A DNA stretch of 5,910 bases. Origin: an uncultured Bacteroides sp. (GTDB lineage Bacteria > Bacteroidota > Bacteroidia > Bacteroidales > Bacteroidaceae). The notes under the pieces are model-generated. The model saw only the letters and a program-made list of their open reading frames with translations. It searched no databases and was not told the DNA's origin. The position numbers and the translations under genes were made by a program. The stretch lies in contig CAKUYM010000275.1 in NCBI GenBank assembly GCA_934716785.1, positions 1-5,910 on the forward strand. Direction: 5' to 3'. Positions 1-5,904 of this stretch are shown piece after piece. Every line of letters begins with the position of its first letter. Position 1 is the first letter of the stretch.

Positions 1-1
1 A

Positions 2-343
2 GCTAAATTGGTTCGAGTCTTTAAAGGAGAAGTGCTGGATGTTGCCGTTGACTTGCGCAAATCATCTCCTACATTCGGAAAGTATGTAAGTGTGGTGCTC
101 AGTGACGAAAACAAGAGGCAGTTCTTTATACCGCGTGGCTTTGCCCATGGTTTTGCCGTATTGAGCGACGAGGCTATCTTTACATACAAGGTGGACAACA
201 AGTACGCTCCCCAAGCAGAAGCTTCTATTTTATATAATGATGAAACATTGGGAATAGACTGGCCTCTTGCCGAGTCGCAGATGCTATTGTCTGCCAAAGA
301 CAGAGAGGGAACAGCTTTCAAGGATACCGTGTATTTTGAGTAA
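2..343 (+). CDS. rfbC: dTDP-4-dehydrorhamnose 3,5-epimerase, 3' part only (5' end outside window)
   Basis: RfbC/RmlC epimerises dTDP-4-dehydro-6-deoxyglucose at C3 and C5, the third step of dTDP-L-rhamnose synthesis in the cytoplasm. The frame is open from base 2 (Ala-Lys-Leu-Val-Arg-Val...) to TAA at 341-343, giving 113 visible codons. Family members are about 180-190 residues, so roughly 70 N-terminal residues, including the RGLHFQ-type stretch with the catalytic His, lie upstream. Visible family hallmarks of the cupin barrel are KLVRVFKGEVLDVAVDLR near the left edge, FFIPRGFAHGF in the middle, the Tyr-containing YKVDNKYAP segment, and DETLGIDWP near the C terminus. The TTG at base 8 is an internal Leu codon, not a start. 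ugd follows after 63 bases on the same strand, which fits a nucleotide-sugar gene cluster. No frameshift is seen in the visible part. Confidence 0.95.
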   Translation, partial: AKLVRVFKGEVLDVAVDLRKSSPTFGKYVSVVLSDENKRQFFIPRGFAHGFAVLSDEAIFTYKVDNKYAPQAEASILYNDETLGIDWPLAESQMLLSAKDREGTAFKDTVYFE

Positions 344-368
344 CTTACGTGTATTTAGAGTAACTTAT
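329..368 (+). repeat. Two-copy 20-bp imperfect tandem repeat across the rfbC stop codon
   Basis: Bases 329-348 (GTGTATTTTGAGTAACTTAC) are followed directly by 349-368 (GTGTATTTAGAGTAACTTAT), with two mismatches in 20. The first copy holds the last codons and TAA stop of rfbC; the second copy is non-coding. This looks like a small tandem duplication, for example by replication slippage, that kept the reading frame's end intact. The rest of the gap to ugd (369-406) is A-rich, with no hairpin terminator and no good TAnnTTTG box. Confidence 0.85.
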
Positions 369-406
369 AAGAATAACTTCTAACAAAAATACTAAAAATA
401 TCAAAT

Positions 407-1720
407 ATGAAAATTGCGATTGTAGGAACCGGATATGTCGGTTTAGTGTCTGGTACATGTTTCGCTGAAATTGGCGTGGATGTGACTTGTGTGGATACTA
501 ACAGTGAAAAGATAGAATCCTTGCAGAAAGGCATTATTCCAATTTATGAGAATGGATTGGAGGAGATGGTGCTTCGTAACATGAAAGCAAAGCGGTTGAA
601 GTTTACCACGTCATTGGAGAGCTGCTTGGATGATGTGGAGGTTGTATTCAGTGCTGTGGGCACCCCGCCGGACGAGGATGGCAGTGCCGATCTGAAATAT
701 GTGTTGGAAGTGGCCCGTACCATCGGTCGCAACATGAAACAGTACAAGTTGGTGGTGACCAAAAGTACGGTTCCGGTAGGTACAGCGAAAAAAGTGCGCG
801 ATGTCATTCAGGAGGAATTGGACAAGAGAGGGGTGAATATTGAATTTGATGTCGCTTCCAATCCGGAATTCCTGAAAGAGGGAAATGCTATTAATGACTT
901 CATGAGTCCGGACCGCGTAGTGGTAGGAGTGGAGTCGGCACGTGCGGAGAAACTGATGTCTAAGTTGTATAAGCCATTCTTATTGAATAACTTCCGCGTG
1001 ATTTTCATGGATATCCCATCGGCAGAGATGACTAAATACGCAGCAAACTCAATGCTGGCAACCCGTATAAGTTTTATGAATGATATCGCAAATTTGTGTG
1101 AGATAGTCGGTGCCGATGTGAACATGGTACGTAGCGGAATGGGGTCGGACACACGTATCGGACGTAAATTCTTGTATGCGGGCATCGGATATGGCGGTTC
1201 CTGTTTCCCAAAGGACGTGAAGGCTCTTATAAAAACAGCAGAACAGAACGGATATACAATGCGGGTGCTCAATGCTGTGGAGGAAGTGAACGAATTGCAG
1301 AAGAGCGTTTTGTTCGAGAAGCTGGTAAATCATTTTAATGGTGATTTAAAAGGCAAGACGGTCGCTCTGTGGGGGTTGGCATTTAAACCGGAAACGGATG
1401 ATATGCGTGAAGCTCCGGCACTGATTCTGATTGATAAATTGTTGAAAGCCGGTTGCAGTGTGCGTGTATACGACCCGGCTGCCGTGCAGGAATGTAAGCG
1501 TCGGATTGGCGATACGGTCTATTACGCTTGCGATATGTATGATGCGGTGCTCGACGCTGACGCTTTGATGCTGGTAACCGAATGGAAAGAATTCCGTCTG
1601 CCTTCATGGGCTGTAGTAAAAAAGACAATGGCTCAGCAGGTTGTATTGGATGGACGCAATATATACGACAAAAAAGAAATGGAAGAACTCGGATTCGTTT
1701 ATCATTGTATTGGTAAATGA
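407..1720 (+). CDS. ugd: UDP-glucose 6-dehydrogenase
   Basis: This cytoplasmic enzyme oxidises UDP-glucose twice with NAD+ to UDP-glucuronate, a precursor for capsule and other surface glycans. At 437 residues it is the usual length. The N-terminal Rossmann domain shows GTGYVG (7-12), with Asp30 at the end of the second strand for NAD ribose binding. VGTPPDEDG (84-92) and TKSTVPVGT (118-126) follow. The active site is visible: NPEFLKEG with Glu154, EMTKYAAN with Lys210 and Asn214, and GYGGSCFPKD with catalytic Cys266 and Asp270. The C-terminal UDP-binding domain has ALWGLAFKPETDDMREAP (320-337) and DGRN (415-418). ATG at 407 gives the canonical MKIAIVGTGYVG start; it follows an A-rich leader without a Shine-Dalgarno sequence, as is normal in Bacteroidota. 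It lies 63 bases after rfbC and 35 before the lipoprotein gene. All key residues are intact, so it is probably active. Confidence 0.97.
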   Translation: MKIAIVGTGYVGLVSGTCFAEIGVDVTCVDTNSEKIESLQKGIIPIYENGLEEMVLRNMKAKRLKFTTSLESCLDDVEVVFSAVGTPPDEDGSADLKYVLEVARTIGRNMKQYKLVVTKSTVPVGTAKKVRDVIQEELDKRGVNIEFDVASNPEFLKEGNAINDFMSPDRVVVGVESARAEKLMSKLYKPFLLNNFRVIFMDIPSAEMTKYAANSMLATRISFMNDIANLCEIVGADVNMVRSGMGSDTRIGRKFLYAGIGYGGSCFPKDVKALIKTAEQNGYTMRVLNAVEEVNELQKSVLFEKLVNHFNGDLKGKTVALWGLAFKPETDDMREAPALILIDKLLKAGCSVRVYDPAAVQECKRRIGDTVYYACDMYDAVLDADALMLVTEWKEFRLPSWAVVKKTMAQQVVLDGRNIYDKKEMEELGFVYHCIGK

Positions 1721-1739
1721 AAAAATAAGAGTATCTTTA
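1709..1739 (+). promoter_or_regulatory. Possible weak Bacteroidota-type promoter for the lipoprotein gene
   Basis: ATTG (1709-1712) and TATCTTTA (1732-1739) match the -33 TTTG and -7 TAnnTTTG consensus with one mismatch each. The spacer is 19 bases, within the usual range. The -33 element lies in the last codons of ugd. A start near 1745 would leave a leader of only about 10 bases before the ATG at 1756. The match could be chance in AT-rich sequence; co-transcription with ugd is the alternative. Confidence 0.3.
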
Positions 1740-1755
1740 GGCAAAACAAAGACAA

Positions 1756-2553
1756 ATGATGAAATATGTGGCTATATCGTTAATGGTGTTTCTCTCTGCA
1801 GCATGCAGTGGCAATAATAGTTCGAATTTTCCTGATGAGGGAGAAGAGGATAGGAATGCCAAGGAGCTGTTGCAGGGAATTTGGTTGGAAGATGAGAGTG
1901 AAAGTCCGCTGATGCGTGTGGAAGGGGATACTATCTACTATGCCGATGCGCAGAGTGCCCCGATTGCATTTAAAATCATGCGGGATACTCTTTATACTTA
2001 TGGCAATGACACGACTTATTATAAAATTGATAAGCAGGCGGAACATATATTTTGGTTTCAAGCCATAGCAGACAATCTGATCAAACTGCATAAATCCGAG
2101 GATCCTAATGATTCATTGTCGTTTGTTCGTCAGGAGTTGGTAATTCCTACTTATAATGAAGTAACTCAACGCGATAGCGTGGTGAACTATAATGGCACCC
2201 GCTATCGTGCTTATGTTTATATCAATCCCTCCAAAATGCGGGTCATAAAAACCACCTATTCCGAGGATGGCATCAGCATGGATAATGTATATTACGACAA
2301 TGTGATGCACATTTGTGTCTATGAGGGAAAAAAGAGCCTGTTTGCCAGTGACATTACCAAGCAGATGTTTGCCGGGGTAGTCCCCGAAGATTTCTTGGTT
2401 CAGGCTGTCTTATCTGATACGAAGTTTGTAAAAGTAGACCGGAATGGTTTCCACTATCAGGCAATTTTAGCCATTCCGGAAAGTTCCATATACAGTATTG
2501 CAGATATGGAAGTGAGCTTTGAAGGAGACTTGACTATTACTTCAACGAAATAA
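1756..2553 (+). CDS. Bacteroidota lipoprotein of unknown function, DUF4738-like
   Basis: This 265-residue exported protein has a short signal peptide ending in VFLSAAC, with Cys17 as the likely lipidated residue. The lipobox is slightly unusual: Leu sits at -4 and Ser at -3, with Ala at -2 and -1. After the Cys comes a flexible SGNNSSNFPDEGEED stretch whose acidic residues could act as a surface-export signal, but it is not a textbook match. The N-terminal half (about 38-125) has a beta-rich pattern starting LLQGIWLEDESESPLMRVEGDTI, with LYTYGNDTTYYKID further on. The second half (about 130-265), with NGTRYRAYVYINPSKMRVI and YYDNVMHICVYEGKK, resembles DUF4738 from memory. No catalytic motif is recognised. 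ATGs at 1756 and 1759 are both possible starts; the choice hardly changes the signal peptide. The stop is TAA followed at once by an in-frame TGA. Its role near polysaccharide genes is unknown. Confidence 0.85.
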   Translation: MMKYVAISLMVFLSAACSGNNSSNFPDEGEEDRNAKELLQGIWLEDESESPLMRVEGDTIYYADAQSAPIAFKIMRDTLYTYGNDTTYYKIDKQAEHIFWFQAIADNLIKLHKSEDPNDSLSFVRQELVIPTYNEVTQRDSVVNYNGTRYRAYVYINPSKMRVIKTTYSEDGISMDNVYYDNVMHICVYEGKKSLFASDITKQMFAGVVPEDFLVQAVLSDTKFVKVDRNGFHYQAILAIPESSIYSIADMEVSFEGDLTITSTK

Positions 2554-2577
2554 TGAAATAATAGCCGAGATTCTGCA

Positions 2578-3849
2578 TTAATTCTGTCTGGGAGAGGGAC
2601 GATTGTTGCCTTTCCCGCCATTGTTTCTCCCTCGGAAATTTCTTTTTTTGGCATTGTTATTGCCATGTTGCCTGTTGCCTCCTCTATTGAAAGAACGCGG
2701 CTTATATTCCGGAGCCTCTCCCAATTCTGTGGGAACAGGTATCTTATATATATCCTTTTCGAGGAAATTCTCTATGCTTTTGAAATTGCTTTGCTCTTTC
2801 TCGTTGACAAACGTCAGTGCTACTCCGTCATTGTTGGCACGTGCCGTACGTCCGATGCGATGTACGTAGTCTTCACTGTCATGAGGAACGTCAAAGTTGA
2901 TGACCAAACGGATATCATCGATGTCAATGCCACGGGCAACGATGTCTGTGGCCACCAGTATATTGATGCGACCTGCCTTGAACTCATGCATCACGACTTC
3001 CCGCTGCGCCTGCTCAAGATCCGAATGCATTTCTCCTACATTCAGTTTCATAGCCTTTAAGGCTTTGGTCACTTCCTTTACCTTTATTTTTGAAGAGGCG
3101 AAGATGATGACACGTTCGGGAACCTCATCGGCGAAAAGACTGCGTATAATTCCCAACTTTTGATTTTCATAACAAATATATGCAGCCTGAATGATTTTAT
3201 CGGCCGGTTTTGAAACTGCCAACTTTATCTCTGCCGGATTGTTCAAGATTGTATTTGCCAATTGCTGTATTTTGGCAGGCATGGTTGCCGAAAACATGAT
3301 AGTCTGTCGCTCTTTCGGCAAGTACTTTACTATCTGCATGATGTCGTCATAGAATCCCATGTCAAGCATCCGGTCCGCTTCGTCCAATATGAAATAAGAG
3401 ACTTTTGAAAGGTCCACGTATCCAAGGCTTAGGTGGGCGATCAGACGTCCGGGAGTGGCGATGACAACATCGGCACCCAGTGTGAGTCCCTTTTTCTGTT
3501 GTTCAAATAAGATGCCGTCATTTCCTCCATATACGGCAACACTCGATGCCGGCATAAAATAAGAGAAACCTTCCATCTGTTGGTCTATCTGCTGGGCCAA
3601 TTCGCGGGTAGGAGACATGATGACGCAATTGATGGCATCTTCAGGATGTTTCCCTTCAGAGAGCTTATTCAATATAGGAAGCAGGAATGCTGCTGTTTTT
3701 CCAGTACCTGTCTGCGCTACTGCTATCAAATCTCTTCCCTCAAGTATGATTGGAATCGCTTGCTCCTGAATCGGTGTGCACTCATCAAATCGCATGGCAT
3801 CAAGCGCCTCAAGCACATTGGCATTTAATTGTAGTTCGGAAAACTTCAT
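2578..3849 (-). CDS. DEAD-box ATP-dependent RNA helicase, RhlE-like
   Basis: This is an ATP-driven RNA-unwinding enzyme of 423 residues, probably acting in ribosome assembly or RNA turnover. All motifs are present: Q motif around TPIQEQAIP (Gln28), motif I AQTGTGKT (45-52), Ia PTRELA (80-85), GG (108-109), Ib TPGR (132-135), II DEAD (156-159) in DEADRMLDMGF, III SAT (187-189), IV IIFASS (248-253), V ATDIVARGIDI (300-310) and VI HRIGRTAR (330-337). The DEADRMLDMGF context and compact length fit the RhlE group; assignment within DEAD-box subfamilies is tentative. The C-terminal tail (about 382-423) is low-complexity, rich in Arg, Asn, Gly and Lys, and is likely a nonspecific RNA-binding tail. 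ATG at 3849 gives the standard MKFSEL start. It lies 45 bases downstream of serB on the same strand and probably has its own promoter in that gap. Its stop is 24 bases from that of the convergent lipoprotein gene. Confidence 0.95.
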   Translation of the reverse strand: MKFSELQLNANVLEALDAMRFDECTPIQEQAIPIILEGRDLIAVAQTGTGKTAAFLLPILNKLSEGKHPEDAINCVIMSPTRELAQQIDQQMEGFSYFMPASSVAVYGGNDGILFEQQKKGLTLGADVVIATPGRLIAHLSLGYVDLSKVSYFILDEADRMLDMGFYDDIMQIVKYLPKERQTIMFSATMPAKIQQLANTILNNPAEIKLAVSKPADKIIQAAYICYENQKLGIIRSLFADEVPERVIIFASSKIKVKEVTKALKAMKLNVGEMHSDLEQAQREVVMHEFKAGRINILVATDIVARGIDIDDIRLVINFDVPHDSEDYVHRIGRTARANNDGVALTFVNEKEQSNFKSIENFLEKDIYKIPVPTELGEAPEYKPRSFNRGGNRQHGNNNAKKRNFRGRNNGGKGNNRPSPRQN

Positions 3850-3868
3850 TCTTTTATTAATTTGTCGG

Positions 3869-3901
3869 CAAAGATAATTTATTTTTCGGTCTAATTACAT
3901 A
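3869..3901 (-). promoter_or_regulatory. Probable Bacteroidota-type promoter of the helicase gene
   Basis: On the minus strand, TATCTTTG (3876 to 3869) matches the -7 consensus TAnnTTTG exactly. TATG (3901 to 3898) matches -33 TTTG at three of four bases, with a 21-base spacer. The -33 element overlaps the last codon of serB. Transcription would start near 3865, giving a leader of about 15 bases before the helicase ATG. This would let the helicase be expressed independently of serB. Confidence 0.55.
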
Positions 3902-5124
3902 TTCAGATAAGAATCTTTGAATCCGAGGAAGTAAAGCACTCCGTCAAGCCCGATGGTATTGATGGATTGTTTGGCATTTGCCACCACTTTAGGCTTGGCA
4001 TGAAAGGCGATTCCCAGTCCGGCGATTCCCAGCATCGGGAGGTCATTGGCACCGTCGCCAACGGCGATAGTCTGTGCTATATCGACTTTTTCCACTTGTG
4101 CTATCAGTCGTAGCAATTCGGCTTTCCGTTTGCCGTCTACAACATCTCCCAAGTAGCGTCCGGTCAGTTTGCCGTCTACAATTTCCAGCTCGTTGGCATA
4201 TACATAATCTATGCCGTACTTCTTTTGCAAGTATTGTCCGAAGTAAGTGAATCCGCCGGAAAGGATGGCTATTTTGTAACCATACTTTTTCAACACATAC
4301 ATCAGTCTGTCCACTCCTTCGGTGATTGGCAGATTCTCTGCGATTTCTTGCATTACAGATTCGTCTAAGCCTTTCAGGAGGGCTACACGACGGGTAAAGC
4401 TTTCCGTAAAGTCTATTTCGCCACGCATGGCGCTTTCGGTGATGGCTTTCACTTCATCGCCAACGCCGGCCCGGACGGCCAATTCGTCAATGACTTCGGT
4501 TTCGATTAGTGTAGAGTCCATGTCGAAGCAAATCAGGCGGCGCATACGGCGGTACATGTTGTCCAACTGGAAAGAAAAGTCCATATCCAGTTCGCCCGCC
4601 AACTTCATCAGTCTTTCCTGCATGGCAGCGCGATCTTTCGGGGTGCCTCTCACTGAAAATTCGATGCAGGCGCGTGTGCGTGTGTCCGTATTGCATTCGT
4701 CCAGTGGAATACGCCCGGTCAGACGTTTGATGGCATCAATATTCATGCCTTGTTCTGCCAGCACACTGGTAGCCGCCGATATCTGGCGTGCAGTAAGTTT
4801 GCGTCCCAATAGGGTCAGAATATAACGGTTCTTTCCCTGCATACCTACCCAATTCTCATATTGTTCTGTTGTAATCGGTTCGAATCGGATGGTAACCCCC
4901 AATAGAGAGGCCTTAAATAACAAATCCTTCATGATGAATCCGGAATGTTGTTCCTCGCTCATAAAAAGAATGCCTAATGACAATGTATTATGGATATCCG
5001 CCTGACCTATGTCAAGGATCGTGGCATCATATTTTGCCAATATTTCGGTTACGGACGAGGTCAGTCCCGGACGATCTTCGCCGGTGATTCGAATCAGAAT
5101 CAATTCAGTATTTGATGGTTGCAT
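3895..5124 (-). CDS. serB: Phosphoserine phosphatase with N-terminal ACT-like regions
   Basis: SerB hydrolyses O-phospho-L-serine to L-serine, the last step of serine synthesis, in the cytoplasm. With the ATG at 5124 the protein has 409 residues. The N terminus holds two ACT-like regulatory regions: about 6-85 (ILIRITGEDRPGLTSSVTEIL) and about 100-185 (RYILTLLGRKLTARQISA). The catalytic HAD domain follows: motif I DMDST (201-205, nucleophile Asp201 and acid/base Asp203), substrate-contacting Glu208, motif II LSGG (288-291, Ser289), a motif III lysine in DGKRKAE (probably Lys334), and motif IV GDGANDLPML (356-365, Asp357 and Asp361). All catalytic residues are intact. The open frame extends upstream to a TTG at 5148, but that codon lies inside the probable -7 promoter box, so the ATG start is preferred. 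The ACT regions suggest amino-acid feedback control, by analogy only. No other serine-pathway gene is in view. Confidence 0.96.
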   Translation of the reverse strand: MQPSNTELILIRITGEDRPGLTSSVTEILAKYDATILDIGQADIHNTLSLGILFMSEEQHSGFIMKDLLFKASLLGVTIRFEPITTEQYENWVGMQGKNRYILTLLGRKLTARQISAATSVLAEQGMNIDAIKRLTGRIPLDECNTDTRTRACIEFSVRGTPKDRAAMQERLMKLAGELDMDFSFQLDNMYRRMRRLICFDMDSTLIETEVIDELAVRAGVGDEVKAITESAMRGEIDFTESFTRRVALLKGLDESVMQEIAENLPITEGVDRLMYVLKKYGYKIAILSGGFTYFGQYLQKKYGIDYVYANELEIVDGKLTGRYLGDVVDGKRKAELLRLIAQVEKVDIAQTIAVGDGANDLPMLGIAGLGIAFHAKPKVVANAKQSINTIGLDGVLYFLGFKDSYLNM

Positions 5125-5145
5125 AAGAAATAGACTTTTATCTTG

Positions 5146-5179
5146 CAAAAGTAGGGAAAAAAGTTTGTTTTTATGCTAA
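5146..5179 (-). promoter_or_regulatory. Probable Bacteroidota-type promoter of serB
   Basis: On the minus strand, TACTTTTG (5153 to 5146) matches TAnnTTTG exactly. The -33 element is poor; the best candidate is TTAG (5179 to 5176) with a 22-base spacer. Transcription would begin near 5142, about 18 bases before the ATG at 5124. The site argues against the TTG at 5148 as the translation start. Confidence 0.5.
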
Positions 5180-5225
5180 ATAACATAAAAAGTTATACCT
5201 GAAAAGTGAGATTTTTGCTTATTTA

Positions 5226-5258
5226 CTTGGAAGTTAATTTAATAATTACTTACCTTTG
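5226..5258 (+). promoter_or_regulatory. Bacteroidota-type promoter of the thioredoxin-like gene
   Basis: TACCTTTG (5251-5258) matches the -7 consensus TAnnTTTG exactly. CTTG (5226-5229) matches -33 TTTG at three of four bases, with a 21-base spacer. This is the best promoter in the window. The expected start is about 5261-5265, so the transcript has a leader of about 125-130 bases before the ATG at 5391. Its -7 box lies about 100 bases from the divergent serB -7 box. Confidence 0.65.
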
Positions 5259-5261
5259 CAC

Positions 5262-5385
5262 TCGGTTTCAAAAATAAAGGCTCTGATAATCAGCGGATTC
5301 CTCTTCGCCTGATGCCTGAAAAAACAACATTTCGGGAAGAAACCACTGTTTAAGGACAGTCCCGGATAGTATTAACTAAAACCGA
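5262..5385 (+). promoter_or_regulatory. Candidate structured 5' leader RNA of the thioredoxin-like gene
   Basis: Hand folding finds several helices. P1 joins the two ends: TCGGTTT (5262-5268) pairs with AAACCGA (5379-5385), ending five bases before the start codon. P2 is a hairpin: ATCAG+CGGA (5289-5297) pairs with TTCG+CTGAT (5304-5307 and 5309-5313), with C5308 bulged and a six-base loop. P3 is TTCGGGA (5331-5337) with TCCCGGA (5360-5366), including one G-U pair; it encloses CTGT (5346-5349) with ACAG (5356-5359). A competing helix, GGTTTC (5264-5269) with GAAACC (5339-5344), cannot form together with P1. P1 would tie up the A-rich stretch before the ATG, so the two states could differ in translation. 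No U-run terminator is present, and I do not recognise a known riboswitch class. The function is inference; short helices can arise by chance. Confidence 0.35.
5312..5353 (+). CDS. Possible 13-residue upstream open frame in the leader
   Basis: An ATG at 5312 opens a frame reading MPEKTTFREETTV and ending at TAA 5351-5353, 37 bases before the main start codon. It has no clear ribosome binding site, and the ATG overlaps the 3' strand of hairpin P2. If translated, ribosomes would melt the 5' strand of P3 and end in its apical loop, so it could couple translation to leader folding. Chance is a fair explanation for so short a frame. The four Thr codons are not obviously a regulatory run. Confidence 0.15.
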   Translation: MPEKTTFREETTV

Positions 5386-5390
5386 ATTAC

Positions 5391-5885
5391 ATGAAGTATG
5401 TAAAGTGGATTTTTGTTGTATTACTGATTTGTTCCTTGACTGCTTTCGTTGAGAAAGACAAACCTACCGGAGGTTTGAGCGAGGGTGATGTAGCCCCGGA
5501 TTTTAAAATCGAATCTACATCAAAAGAGCAACCGGCCTTTAAATTGGGAGATTTGAAAGGAAAATATGTGTTGCTGAGTTTTTGGGCAAGTTATGACGCG
5601 CAATCCCGGATGCAGAACATAAGTTTGAGCAATGCGCTTCGTTCTTCTCATAATGTGGAAATGGTTTCTGTATCATTTGACGAATACCGGTCAATTTTTG
5701 AGGAAACCGTTCGTAAGGACCAAATAGTTACGCCCACTTGTTTCGTGGAAACAGAAGGCGAGGGTTCCGGGTTATTCAAGAAATACCGTTTAAACCGGGG
5801 ATTCACTAACTATTTATTGGATGGAAATGGTGTAATTATAGCCAAAAACATCTCTGCTGCAGAACTTTCAGCTTACTTGAATTAA
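5391..5885 (+). CDS. Exported thioredoxin-fold (TlpA/AhpC-TSA-like) protein lacking the CXXC site
   Basis: This is a 164-residue protein with an N-terminal hydrophobic segment (about 6-20, after MKYVK), so it is probably secreted to the periplasm or anchored in the inner membrane. Cys14 is preceded by LLI, which is not a good lipobox. The family start GDVAPDFKIES (32-42) and LGDLKGKYVLLSFWAS (52-67) place it in the TlpA/redoxin group. Where relatives read FWASWCGPCR, this one reads FWASYDAQSR: the cysteines become Asp69 and Ser72. The later region usually reading like VPTTFLID is GFTNYLLDGNG (137-147), so the cis-Pro is also replaced, by Phe138. The only cysteines are 14 and 117. The fold appears intact, so a binding or structural role is more likely than disulfide chemistry, but the function is unknown. 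It is transcribed divergently from serB, behind a long leader. ATG 5391 is the only start that keeps the signal segment. Confidence 0.88.
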   Translation: MKYVKWIFVVLLICSLTAFVEKDKPTGGLSEGDVAPDFKIESTSKEQPAFKLGDLKGKYVLLSFWASYDAQSRMQNISLSNALRSSHNVEMVSVSFDEYRSIFEETVRKDQIVTPTCFVETEGEGSGLFKKYRLNRGFTNYLLDGNGVIIAKNISAAELSAYLN

Positions 5886-5904
5886 GCTTTCACTGCACAT
5901 TGCC

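Noticed and set aside
808..1272. 154-codon open frame on the - strand inside ugd
   Set aside because: It is antisense to the catalytic region of ugd, has no recognisable motif or initiation context, and is explained by codon bias of the real gene.
1721..1755. Terminator between ugd and the lipoprotein gene
   Set aside because: No inverted repeat with a following T-run is present in these 35 bases.
2590..2700. Repeat-like TTGCC and TTGTT runs near the helicase 3' end
   Set aside because: They are the codons of the Asn/Gly/Arg-rich tail read on the other strand, not an independent DNA repeat.
2603..3163. Three overlapping + strand frames antisense to the helicase
   Set aside because: They are shadows of the helicase C-terminal half; the translations are low-complexity or motif-free, and none has a promoter-like sequence.
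4322..4825. 167-codon open frame on the + strand inside serB
   Set aside because: It lies wholly antisense to serB, whose HAD and ACT motifs are clear. The translation is rich in Ser and Arg with no recognisable domain, as expected for a shadow frame.
5283..5293. CTGAT-A-ATCAG palindrome as a hairpin or operator
   Set aside because: A one-base loop cannot form an RNA hairpin, and ATCAG is better used in the longer P2 stem. An operator for a dimeric regulator is possible, but nothing else supports it.
5261..5390. Known riboswitch (TPP, cobalamin, SAM or FMN) in the leader
   Set aside because: I looked for the conserved cores of these classes, such as the TPP CUGAGA and FMN AGGAUAU motifs, and did not find them.
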